The notes under the pieces are model-generated. The model ran no database searches and was not told the DNA's origin. It saw nothing but the letters and a program-made list of their open reading frames with translations. From Streptomyces sp. YIM 130001 (GTDB lineage: Bacteria > Actinomycetota > Actinomycetes > Streptomycetales > Streptomycetaceae), in NCBI RefSeq assembly GCF_003574445.1, contig NZ_KZ984558.1, positions 1-64,000 on the forward strand: a stretch of 64,000 nt of DNA, read 5' to 3'. Position numbers and translations under genes: made by a program. Of the stretch, positions 52,920 through 60,675 are shown piece after piece. Position 1 is the stretch's first letter. Each line of letters opens with the position of its first letter.

Positions 52920-53900
52920 GTGCGGGCACAGGCGGTCGGCAAGCGATACGGGCGGGGCCACTGGGTCCTCGAGGACGTCACCGTGGACGTACCGCCCGGA
53001 GAGATCGTCGCCTTCCACGGGCGCAACGGCTCCGGGAAATCCACGCTGCTGCGCCTGCTCGTGGGCCTCAGCCGCCCCACGCGCGGCACGATCACCGGCC
53101 GCCCCACCCTGGTCGGATACGTCCCGGACCGCTTCAGCCCGCCCGAACGCCTCTCCGCACGCGGGTACTTGACCCATCTCGGCCGGATCCGCGGCCTGTC
53201 GACCCGGCATGCCCGCAGCCGGGCGGACACGCTGCTCGACCGGCTCGCCCTGGCGGGTGGCCCGCACGCCGAACTGCGCACCCTCTCCAAAGGCAACGCG
53301 CAAAAGGTCGCACTCGCCCAAGCCCTCCTGGTGCAACCCGAGTTGCTCGTGCTCGACGAACCCTGGTCGGGCCTCGACACATCGGCGCACGGAGTGCTGG
53401 CCGACATCCTGGCCGAGGTCGCCGCAGCGGGCGGCTCGGTCGTGTTCACCGGTCACGGCGCAGCCGCGCGCAGTGCCGCCGCGACCCGCACTCATCTGGT
53501 GGCGCACGGGCGCCTGCAACCCCTCGACCCCGAACCCCCGTGCGCGGCAGGCCTGTTCACCGAACTCGTCCTTCAGCGTCCTTCCAGGGCTGGGGACTTG
53601 AACTCCCGGGACATCTCGCCGTGTGACGCCGAGTCACCGGTATGGACCCGGACCCCCGGAGTCCTGTCGGTGACCGAACGCGGCGAGGACCTGGTGCTTG
53701 CCGTGGACCGTGCGGACGCCGACGCGGTCCTGTTCGCCGCACTCCGTGACGGATGGTCGGCCGCGTCGGTGACGCGGACCGGCAAGGACGCGACGCCGCC
53801 GAGTACGCCGGCCGCAGATCAGCCGCGACCCGGGCGCGGGGACACCCCCTGCCCCGCGTCCGCCTCCCCCGCGGCTCCTCCCGAAGGCCGCACCGTATGA
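52920..53900 (+). CDS. ABC transporter ATP-binding protein
   Basis: A 326-residue ATPase. HGRNGSGKSTLLRLLVG is Walker A, TLSKGNAQKVALAQALL the signature (LSKGN, as in bacterial exporter subunits), LLVLDEPWSGLDT Walker B and FTGHG the switch His. Residues beyond about 225 are a poorly conserved tail. It starts at GTG 52920 with a weak GGAGAGGG upstream. It overlaps the permease gene by 4 bases (ATGA), so the pair is a small exporter whose substrate is unknown. Confidence 0.86.
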   Translation: MRAQAVGKRYGRGHWVLEDVTVDVPPGEIVAFHGRNGSGKSTLLRLLVGLSRPTRGTITGRPTLVGYVPDRFSPPERLSARGYLTHLGRIRGLSTRHARSRADTLLDRLALAGGPHAELRTLSKGNAQKVALAQALLVQPELLVLDEPWSGLDTSAHGVLADILAEVAAAGGSVVFTGHGAAARSAAATRTHLVAHGRLQPLDPEPPCAAGLFTELVLQRPSRAGDLNSRDISPCDAESPVWTRTPGVLSVTERGEDLVLAVDRADADAVLFAALRDGWSAASVTRTGKDATPPSTPAADQPRPGRGDTPCPASASPAAPPEGRTV

Positions 53901-54553
53901 CCGCCCTCGTCCGCTACTCCTTCGCGACCCTGCTGCACAGCCAGCGCTACCTCGCCCCCGTCCTGCTCTTCGCCGGACTCATCGGCATCCTCACGGTCAA
54001 CGGCTCCGGCGCCCTGCCGCCCTCCTACGCGGCCTCCGCCGGCGCCCTGTTCGTCTGCCAGACCTGGCTCACCTCGGTCCTCGCCGGCCTCGACGACCCG
54101 ACCCAGCGGGCCGTCGTCACGACCGCCGCCGGCCGGGGCGCGCGCGTCCTGGCCGGCACCGTGTGCACCGCCCTGCTCGCCTCCGGCGCCCTGGCCGTGG
54201 CCGGCCTGCTCTTCCCCCTGTGGATCGGCTCGTACGACGTCGGCTCCGCCGATCTGCTGCTCGGTGCCGAGGCGCAACTGGTCTGCGCGCTCGCCGGTAC
54301 CGCCATCGGACTGCCCTGCTCCCGGCTGCTCTTCCGCCGCCAGGGATACGCACTGGCCACCGCGCTCGCCCTGGTCCTCGCCCTGCTGTTCGTCCAGGGC
54401 CTGCCGCCGGTCAACCGGCTCTTCCATCTGATGTCCCAGGCGCCGGACTCCGCCGCGCTGCTCGCCCCGGCGGCCGGCATGGCAGCGGTCGCCGCCGCGC
54501 TCCTCGCGACCTCGGCCCGCCTCACCCAGTACCTCGTCGGCCGACGGGACTGA
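53897..54553 (+). CDS. ABC transporter permease (exporter type)
   Basis: A 218-residue membrane protein with about six hydrophobic helices, including YLAPVLLFAGLIGILTV, LLASGALAVAGLLFPLW and LATALALVLALLFVQG. It lacks extracellular binding domains and pairs with the upstream ATPase through an ATGA overlap, which fixes the start at 53897 against the longer frame from 53753. ABC-2-like topology suggests export. Substrate unknown. Confidence 0.8.
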   Translation: MTALVRYSFATLLHSQRYLAPVLLFAGLIGILTVNGSGALPPSYAASAGALFVCQTWLTSVLAGLDDPTQRAVVTTAAGRGARVLAGTVCTALLASGALAVAGLLFPLWIGSYDVGSADLLLGAEAQLVCALAGTAIGLPCSRLLFRRQGYALATALALVLALLFVQGLPPVNRLFHLMSQAPDSAALLAPAAGMAAVAAALLATSARLTQYLVGRRD

Positions 54554-54647
54554 CCGTGCTCCGCACGCCCCCCACAGCGCCCACAAAGCCGCCTGACGCC
54601 CGGCACCCGGGACCGGCGAACCCCCGCGAGGCACGTACCATTGCCGC

Positions 54648-55148
54648 ATGTCCTTCCTCCGCCGCCGCAGCTCCGCCACTCCCGCCGGACCGGATTTCGA
54701 CGTCCTGGCCATGGATCCCGGCGACTGGCCCGGCAATCTCGGCGCAGGTCTGCTGCCCGCGCCGGACGGCAGCTGCCAGGGCGTGTTCCTGCGGTACGAC
54801 CTCTTCGGCGGCCGCGGCCCCGCGATGATCATCGGCAATCTGCCGGAGGGCTCGCCGGCCCGCGATCTCGAGGACAGGGAGGTGCCCTTCGAGGTCGCCC
54901 AACTCCTCCTGGCACTCGAGAACGACGAGGAGATCGAGGTCGTCGAGACCGAGGACGTCCCGGTGATGCAGGGCGACAACCTGCTCATCGTCAAGCGCAT
55001 CAAGCTCTCCGAGAGCCGTATCTCCTGCGTCCAGTTCGACCGCAGCGACAAGGTCCTGGTGACCATCGCCGCCTGGGACCGCCCCATCACGGACGACCTC
55101 TACGCCCTGCTCAAGCCGCTGCCGGCCGAACTGTTCCAGCAGGGCTGA
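54648..55148 (+). CDS. Conserved protein of unknown function
   Basis: A 166-residue soluble protein without signal or membrane helix. Its middle holds an alternating hydrophobic pattern (PSVLL-like beta strands such as CQGVFLRYDLFGGRGPAMII) and an acidic stretch ENDEEIEVVETEDVP. I recognise no domain. ATG 54648 follows TACCAT by six bases, a possible -10 element of a leaderless transcript. It is codon-typical for the genome and intact, so it is probably a real gene. Confidence 0.65.
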   Translation: MSFLRRRSSATPAGPDFDVLAMDPGDWPGNLGAGLLPAPDGSCQGVFLRYDLFGGRGPAMIIGNLPEGSPARDLEDREVPFEVAQLLLALENDEEIEVVETEDVPVMQGDNLLIVKRIKLSESRISCVQFDRSDKVLVTIAAWDRPITDDLYALLKPLPAELFQQG

Positions 55149-55230
55149 CCCCGCGGGCTCGCCCGTACGCCGGCTCTCCGTCGCGAACTGGCCCTGGGCG
55201 CGCCGCCGTTCACGTGTGCGCGCCGCGGTG

Positions 55231-56529
55231 TCACCCGTCCCGGTGCTCCTCCCGGCCCTCGTCGGCCTTCGCCCGCACTCCCGCGATCAGTCTGCGCAGC
55301 TGTTCACGCTCGGGACCCGTGCCGGCCAGCTCAAGAGCTTCCCGGTACGCCGCGACCGCCTCGGCCCACCGGCCGAGACGCTCGAGCAGCTCGCCCCGCG
55401 CAGTCCGGTACGGGTGATGGCCGCGCAGCTGCGGCGCGTCGGCCAGCGCGTCGAGGAGCGCGAGGCCCGCCGCCGGGCCGTCCCGCATCGCCACCGCGAC
55501 AGCCCGGTTCAGCTCCACCACCGGCGACGGGGTGAGCGTACCGAGCACCTCGTACAGGGCCACGATCTGCGGCCAGTCCGTCCCCGCCACGTCCGGCGCC
55601 TCGTCGTGCAGCGCCGCGATCGCCGCCTGTACGCCGTAGGGCCCCGGCGGACCGCCGCTGAGCGCGGTCACCACCAGGGCCGAGCCCTCCTCGATCATCG
55701 GCCGGTCCCAGCGGAGACGGTCCTGGTCGTCCAGGAGCACCAGCGCACCGTCCGGACCCGTGCGCGCGTCCCGCCGCGCGTGCACGAGCAGCATCAGCGC
55801 CAGCAGCCCGGCCACCTCCCGTTCACCGGGCATCAGACGCCGCAGGATCCGGGAGAGCCGGATCGCCTCCTCCGCCAGGTCGAGCCGCTGCAGATCCGGA
55901 CCCGAGCTGGCCACATAGCCCTCGGTGAAGACCGAATACACCGCCTGCAGCACACCCGGCAGCCGCTCCGGCAGCTCGTCCGCCCCCGGCACCCGGAACG
56001 GTATCCGCGCTTCCCGGATCTTCTTCTTGGCGCGCACGATGCGCTGCGCCATCGTCGGCACCGGCACCAGGAACGCCCGCGCCACTTCGGGCGTGCTCAG
56101 ACCCGCCAGGCAGCGCAGCATCAGCGCGGTGCGGTCCTCCTCCGCGAGCGCGGGGTGCGCGCAGGTGAAGAACAGCTGCAACCGGTCGTCCGGCAGCTCA
56201 CCGTCCGCATCCGCCGCAGGCGCGGGCTCCGACCGCTCCGCCTCCACCCGCAGCACCGCGAGCCGGTCCGCATAGACCCGGTCGCGCCGCAGCCGGTCCA
56301 CGGCCTTGCGGCGCGCGGTGGTCAGCAGCCAGGCGCCGGGCCTGGCCGGCACACCCTCGGCCGGCCAGTGCACGAGCGCCGCCTCGACAGCCTCGGAGGT
56401 GACCTCCTCGGCGAGATCGAGATCGCCGAAGCGGGACACCAGGGACGCCAGGAGGCGCCCGCGCTCCTCGCGGAACACGGACTCCACCCAGGCACCGGCC
56501 TCCCGCCCGGCGGGCACCTCGTCGGGCAT
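55231..56529 (-). CDS. ECF42-type RNA polymerase sigma factor with TPR-like C-terminus
   Basis: A 432-residue ECF sigma factor. Region 2 is FGDLDLAEEVTSEAVEAALV and RRKAVDRLRRDR, region 4 LSTPEVARAFLVPVPTMAQR. The DUF6596-type extension (about residues 190-430, LLVLLDDQ-like, EAIRLSRILRRLMPGEREV) is the tetratricopeptide-like C-terminal region characteristic of the ECF42 group; no anti-sigma factor is adjacent. It starts only 2 bases after a DGPF gene, the standard ECF42 partnership. A TGTCGA promoter element upstream of that gene fits autoregulation. Confidence 0.88.
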   Translation of the reverse strand: MPDEVPAGREAGAWVESVFREERGRLLASLVSRFGDLDLAEEVTSEAVEAALVHWPAEGVPARPGAWLLTTARRKAVDRLRRDRVYADRLAVLRVEAERSEPAPAADADGELPDDRLQLFFTCAHPALAEEDRTALMLRCLAGLSTPEVARAFLVPVPTMAQRIVRAKKKIREARIPFRVPGADELPERLPGVLQAVYSVFTEGYVASSGPDLQRLDLAEEAIRLSRILRRLMPGEREVAGLLALMLLVHARRDARTGPDGALVLLDDQDRLRWDRPMIEEGSALVVTALSGGPPGPYGVQAAIAALHDEAPDVAGTDWPQIVALYEVLGTLTPSPVVELNRAVAVAMRDGPAAGLALLDALADAPQLRGHHPYRTARGELLERLGRWAEAVAAYREALELAGTGPEREQLRRLIAGVRAKADEGREEHRDG

Positions 56530-56531
56530 GG

Positions 56532-56879
56532 TCAGGCCCCGAAGTCAGCGACCGGCCGCACCACGACCGAGCCGCTGCCGCGCGCCCCGGGACACCGGGC
56601 CGCCCAGTCGAGAGCGGCGTCCAGGTCCGGCACGTCGATGACGTAGAACCCGCCGAGCACCTCGCGGCTCTCCGCGAACGGTCCGTCCGTGACCGTGCGC
56701 CGCCCGTCGCCGGCGACCCGGACCGTGGTCGCGGTCACCAGGTCCGCCAGGGACTCTCCGGACACCAGGATCCCGGCCTCCCTGACCTCCTTGTCGTAGG
56801 CCATCCAGTCGGCGGGGGTACAGCCCTCCGCGTCTCCGTTGTCGTCCGGGGTTCCGTTGATCAGCATCATGTACTTCAT
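56532..56879 (-). CDS. YCII-related DGPF-domain protein
   Basis: A 115-residue DGPF/YCII protein: MKYMMLINGT, VREAGILVSGESLADLV and VTDGPFAESREVLGGFYVID contain the name-giving DGPF. Function is unknown, but these proteins are the conserved companions of ECF42 sigma factors. AGGAG lies 8 bases before the ATG at 56879. Its stop is 2 bases before the sigma factor start, so the two genes form one transcript. Confidence 0.9.
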   Translation of the reverse strand: MKYMMLINGTPDDNGDAEGCTPADWMAYDKEVREAGILVSGESLADLVTATTVRVAGDGRRTVTDGPFAESREVLGGFYVIDVPDLDAALDWAARCPGARGSGSVVVRPVADFGA

Positions 56880-56937
56880 GGTCCGGCTCCTGTTCGGCTG
56901 TCCTGCGGTCGTACGGCGGGCTGCCGTACATGATGAC

Positions 56938-56964
56938 GACGAACGGGTCACCGCCCGATCGACA
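56938..56964 (-). promoter_or_regulatory. ECF42-dependent promoter candidate before the DGPF-sigma operon
   Basis: On the minus strand TGTCGA (56964-56959) is followed after 17 bases by CGTC (56941-56938). This matches the reported ECF42 promoter pattern (TGTCGA at -35, CGA/TC at -10). It lies about 60 bases upstream of the DGPF start, so the sigma factor probably drives its own operon. Confidence 0.65.
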
Positions 56965-57034
56965 GGACTCCGGAAAATTCTTCCGGAAATTCGCCGCGGC
57001 GCGCGTCAGAGCCTGCACCACCCTGACATGACAA

Positions 57035-57070
57035 CGGGCCCGGGCCTGCCCCCACGCAGGTCCGGGCCCG
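57035..57070. terminator. Hairpin terminator after the amidase gene
   Basis: 15-bp stem with one mismatch (57035-57049 with 57056-57070), 6-base loop, 20 bases past the amidase stop on the minus strand. Confidence 0.75.
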
Positions 57071-57089
57071 AAGGACGGGGCGCCGCCGG

Positions 57090-59078
57090 CTAGCCGGCGG
57101 ACGCGGGCCGCACCGTCACGTCCGCGGCCCGCACGAACGCCACCCGGTGCCCGAACTGGACCTCGTAGTAGGTGTCCTTGCCGCGCACCACCTGATGCCC
57201 CTTGGTGTCGAAGACCGGCGCGTAGAAGTACTCACCGGGTACCCGCTCGCCCACCGTGTACTGCTGCCCCGCGAGGAGCTTGTACGGCAGCGGCGAGACC
57301 TCCTGCGGCTCGATGCCCTTCGGGTACGCCTCCTTCTCGGGGTAGGCCCGCCCGTAGACCGGAACGTCCGCGCGGCCCTTCTTCGGGGTGATGACGAGCC
57401 CCTTCGCGTCGACCGCCGTCGGCTGCTTGCGCGGGTTGTGGAACCAGGCCTTCTGGCCGAGGTACCAGATCGCCGTCCAGTCGCCCTCGCGGTCGGCGAC
57501 CGCGTACTTCTGGCCGGTGGAGACCCGGGAGCCGAGGTCGTTCACGTCGATCGTCGAGTCCTCGCCGCCGGGCCGCAGACCGATGTCCTTGACCAGCGGG
57601 GCGTCCGCGCTCGGCTTCGTGTGCAGTCGGACCGCGCTCGAACCGTGCGCGGCGCAGTCCTCTCCCGCCTTCTCGCAGCCGGTGAACTTCGGCCGGTTCT
57701 CGCCGTACTCGGGCAGCACGGTGACCAGACCGCTCTTCGGGCCGCCCGTGCGGTGGAAGGGCTTGCCCATCAGCGCGAAGTAGTGCTGCCAGTCCCAGTA
57801 CGGACCGGGGTCGGTGTGCATGCCCGGGATCGTGTCCGTGGTCGTGCCCGGCACCGTGTCGTGGCCGAGGATGTGCTGCCGGTCGAGCGGCACGTCGTAC
57901 TTCTTCGACAGGTGCTTCACCAGACGGGCCGAGCTGCGGTACATCGCCTCCGTGTACCAGGCGTCCGGATCGGTGAGGAAACCCTCGTGCTCCAGGCCGA
58001 CCGACTTCGAGTTCACGTACCAGTTGCCCGCGTGCCAGGCGACATCCTTGTTGTCCACGTGCTGCGCGATGTGTCCGTCGGTGGAGCGCAGCGTGTACTG
58101 CCAGGAGACGTACTCCGGATCCTGCACCAGCTTCAGGGTGGTGTCCCAACTGCCCTCGGTGTCGTGCACCACGATGTAGTCCACGGACTGGTCCTTCGGC
58201 CGGTCCGCCTTGTCGTGGTTGCCGTAGTCGTCGTCGCCGAACTCCTCGTACGGCGCCGGGATCCACTCGCAGGACACCGTCCGCGGGCAGTCCGTCTCAC
58301 CGGCCGCCGCCCGGCGCAGGCCGAGACCCGTCAGCTGGTCCGAGTCCGCCTTCAGGTCCGGCTCGGCGCGTACACCGACACGCTGCCCCGCGTCGGTCAC
58401 CCGCTGCTCGCCGTCGCGGATGACGGCGAAGACCTCGTTGGCGTACGTCGCGGCCGTCGCGCGGTCCTCCGCGCCGGAGAAGCGGGCCACCGCCCCGTAC
58501 CAGTCGGAGGCCTTCTCGCTGTGTCCGCCGCCCGCGCGGCGCTGCGCGTCCGCGAGCAGTGCGGCGCCGCCCCGGACGTTCGCCGCCGGGTCGTTGCGCA
58601 GCTGCTCGGCCGACAAGCCGGTCAACTCGGCCGCCCGGCGCAGGGTCTTCAGCCGGGCCGGAAGCTCGGACGGGCGGGGCGGCGCGGCGTGCTCGACCTT
58701 CTTGACGGACCGTGACCCGTCGCCGCGCGGGTCCTCGGCGCCCTCGGCGTGGTGCCCGGCCGACTCGGCGATCGCGGTGCTCGCGTCCGTCAGATGCATC
58801 GGCCCGTAGCCACCGCTGACGCTCGCCGCGCCCTCGTGCGCGTCCCACCGCGACTGCAGATACGACACACCGAGCAGCACGCTCTGCGGCACCTCGTACT
58901 CCGCCGCGGCGCGCGCGAAGGCGTCCTGCAGGCGAGCGGAGGGCTCGGCGTCGTCGGCGGGGGACGACGGGGCGGCCGCCACCAGGGGCAGCAGCAGCGC
59001 ACCCGAGGCCACCGCGAGAACCGTCCGGCGCAGCCGTCTGCGGGTGGGGGTGGACCGGTCGAGGTCGGATCCTGGCAA
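57090..59078 (-). CDS. Exported N-acetylmuramoyl-L-alanine amidase with lytic-transglycosylase-like front domain
   Basis: A 662-residue exported protein. The TTG at 59078 has AGGAGG 5 bases upstream and a good promoter 56-84 bases before it; RRRLRRTVLAVASGALLL is the signal region. Residues about 60-240 resemble an SLT-like domain (VPQSVLLGVSYLQSRWDAHE, GGYGPMHLTDAST). The Amidase_2/PGRP domain follows, with candidate Zn ligands in YIVVHDTEGS and ILGHDTVPG, and DVAWHAGNWYVNSKSVGLEH between. The C-terminal 180 residues carry SH3-like repeats (VSTGQKYAVADREGDWTA). It cleaves peptide stems from peptidoglycan outside the cell. An ATG start at 59162 is rejected because it lies in the promoter. Confidence 0.85.
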   Translation of the reverse strand: MPGSDLDRSTPTRRRLRRTVLAVASGALLLPLVAAAPSSPADDAEPSARLQDAFARAAAEYEVPQSVLLGVSYLQSRWDAHEGAASVSGGYGPMHLTDASTAIAESAGHHAEGAEDPRGDGSRSVKKVEHAAPPRPSELPARLKTLRRAAELTGLSAEQLRNDPAANVRGGAALLADAQRRAGGGHSEKASDWYGAVARFSGAEDRATAATYANEVFAVIRDGEQRVTDAGQRVGVRAEPDLKADSDQLTGLGLRRAAAGETDCPRTVSCEWIPAPYEEFGDDDYGNHDKADRPKDQSVDYIVVHDTEGSWDTTLKLVQDPEYVSWQYTLRSTDGHIAQHVDNKDVAWHAGNWYVNSKSVGLEHEGFLTDPDAWYTEAMYRSSARLVKHLSKKYDVPLDRQHILGHDTVPGTTTDTIPGMHTDPGPYWDWQHYFALMGKPFHRTGGPKSGLVTVLPEYGENRPKFTGCEKAGEDCAAHGSSAVRLHTKPSADAPLVKDIGLRPGGEDSTIDVNDLGSRVSTGQKYAVADREGDWTAIWYLGQKAWFHNPRKQPTAVDAKGLVITPKKGRADVPVYGRAYPEKEAYPKGIEPQEVSPLPYKLLAGQQYTVGERVPGEYFYAPVFDTKGHQVVRGKDTYYEVQFGHRVAFVRAADVTVRPASAG

Positions 59079-59133
59079 AGCAGCCTCCTGGGCGGTCGAG
59101 CGCGATGGGGCGTGCGGGGCCGAACGTGGGTCA

Positions 59134-59162
59134 GTGGTACCGGCTCTCCGACGATCCGTCAA
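59134..59162 (-). promoter_or_regulatory. Sigma-70-type promoter of the amidase gene
   Basis: Minus-strand TTGACG (59162-59157), 17-base spacer, TACCAC (59139-59134). Predicted transcript start near 59127, giving a leader of about 50 bases before the TTG start. Confidence 0.6.
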
Positions 59163-59312
59163 TCATGCCCAGGAACAGGGGATTTCCCATGTCAGCCGCC
59201 CTACGCGCGGCTTTCTCGCGCGCACCCGCGCAGCCTGCGGCGCGTCAGTGGAATGGACCAATGGGGGCCGCTGAACAGGCAGAACGTCAAGGCTGTCGGC
59301 GGGGACGCACGA

Positions 59313-60509
59313 TCAGGGCGTGGAGCCCGCCAGGACCCGGTCCACCTGTTCGGGGGACAGCGCGTGTTCGATCGCGAGGATGCCCGCGCCGACAGCGGCC
59401 GCGTTCTGACCCGTACGGCTCGGCTCGATCCGCAGGACGTGCGTGGCGAGCGGGTGCGAGCGCCGGTAGACCGCCTCGCGCACTCCGGCGAGCAGCTGGT
59501 CGTGCACCGCGGCGAGCGCGCCGCCGAGCACCACCGTGTCCGGATTGAAGAAGTTCACCAGGCCCGCGAGGACCTCGCCGACGGCCCGCCCCGCCTCGCG
59601 CACCATCCGGACCGCGTCCCGGTTCCCGGACTTCACCAGACCTACGACGTCCTGACCGGACGCGGCCTCGAGGCCGAGACCGGACAGCCGGGCGGCGATC
59701 GCCGCGCCCGAGGCGACGGCCTCCAGACAGCCGAAGTTCCCACAGCGACAAGGCTGTTCGTCGTCCGCCACCCGGATGTGCCCGATGTCGCCCGCACTGC
59801 CCTGCGCGCCCCGGTGCAGCCGGCCGTCCGCCACGATGCCGCAGCCGATACCCGTACCGACCTTGATGTACAGCAGATAGCCGGTCTCCGGGAAGGCACG
59901 GCGCTGCTCGGCCAGGGCCATCACATTCACGTCGTTGTCCACCAGGGCACGCGCCCCGAAACGGTCGGCGAAGAACTCCGGGATCGGGTACTGGTGCCAG
60001 CCCGGCATGATCGGCGGGTCCACCGGCCGCCCGGTGGAGAACTCCACGGGACCCGGCACACCCACCCCGATCGACTTCAGTGTGCCCGGATCACGGCCCG
60101 ACTCGCCGAGCAGTCCGTGCAGCGCGCGCTCGACGTGCCCGAGCACCGCCGCAGGGCCGTCGGCGATCGACAGCGGATCCTCGCGTACGGCGAGAAGGTC
60201 ACCGCCGATGTCCATCAGGGCGACCCGGCAGTGCGAGGCACCCAGGTCCACCCCCGCCACCGCGTGCTCCCGCGTCCGCAGCTGCAGCCGGCGCGGTGGT
60301 CTGCCACCGGTGGACCCGCCGTTCGCGTTGTCCTCGTCGATGAATCCGTGCGCGATCAGGGCGTCGACGCGCTGGGACACCGTGGAGCGGGCCAGACCGG
60401 TCAGGCGGGATATGTCGGCCCGAGTGGCGGCCGCACCCGAACCGATCAGGGCCAGCACCTCGCCCGACGAGAAGGGTCCGGAGGACGCGTGCTCAGGCGC
60501 GGGGGACAT
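59313..60509 (-). CDS. ROK-family transcriptional regulator, sugar-responsive
   Basis: A 398-residue ROK repressor. Residues about 15-75 form a winged helix-turn-helix (ATRADISRLTGLARSTVSQR); the sugar-binding half starts with VAGVDLGASHCRVALMDIGG, and CRCGNFGCLEAVASG is the ROK zinc motif. This layout and the divergent sugar ABC transporter resemble Streptomyces Rok7B7/XylR-like regulators, which respond to pentoses. It likely represses the transporter at 60676 through the palindrome between them and might act on xylA/xylB; the ligand is inferred. Confidence 0.87.
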   Translation of the reverse strand: MSPAPEHASSGPFSSGEVLALIGSGAAATRADISRLTGLARSTVSQRVDALIAHGFIDEDNANGGSTGGRPPRRLQLRTREHAVAGVDLGASHCRVALMDIGGDLLAVREDPLSIADGPAAVLGHVERALHGLLGESGRDPGTLKSIGVGVPGPVEFSTGRPVDPPIMPGWHQYPIPEFFADRFGARALVDNDVNVMALAEQRRAFPETGYLLYIKVGTGIGCGIVADGRLHRGAQGSAGDIGHIRVADDEQPCRCGNFGCLEAVASGAAIAARLSGLGLEAASGQDVVGLVKSGNRDAVRMVREAGRAVGEVLAGLVNFFNPDTVVLGGALAAVHDQLLAGVREAVYRRSHPLATHVLRIEPSRTGQNAAAVGAGILAIEHALSPEQVDRVLAGSTP

Positions 60510-60567
60510 GCGGGCAACTGTAGGGACGACTTCTGCTGCTCACAAGGCCGATGCTGTTCGCCCGTCG

Positions 60568-60590
60568 ACATAACTGTGCGTCAATTATGT
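60568..60590. promoter_or_regulatory. ACATAA-N11-TTATGT inverted repeat between ROK and ABC genes
   Basis: Perfect 6-bp arms with an 11-base centre in an A/T-rich pocket of the 166-base divergent region. Candidate ROK operator. Confidence 0.55.
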
Positions 60591-60613
60591 TGTACGGACT
60601 GCTGCTTGAACCC

Positions 60614-60642
60614 TTGACAGGGCAAAGGGCTGGCAGCACATT
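60614..60642 (+). promoter_or_regulatory. Promoter of the sugar ABC transporter operon
   Basis: TTGACA (60614-60619) with a 17-base spacer to CACATT (60637-60642). The -35 is a perfect consensus; the -10 is weak. It lies 34 bases before the ATPase start. Confidence 0.5.
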
Positions 60643-60675
60643 GCTCGGCAGACCGCTGCCGAAGGAGCCGCACGC

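Noticed and set aside
57090..59162. ATG start at 59162 for the amidase
   Set aside because: It overlaps the -35 box of a good promoter and gives a long Arg/Ser-rich tail before the signal peptide; the TTG at 59078 has an ideal ribosome site.
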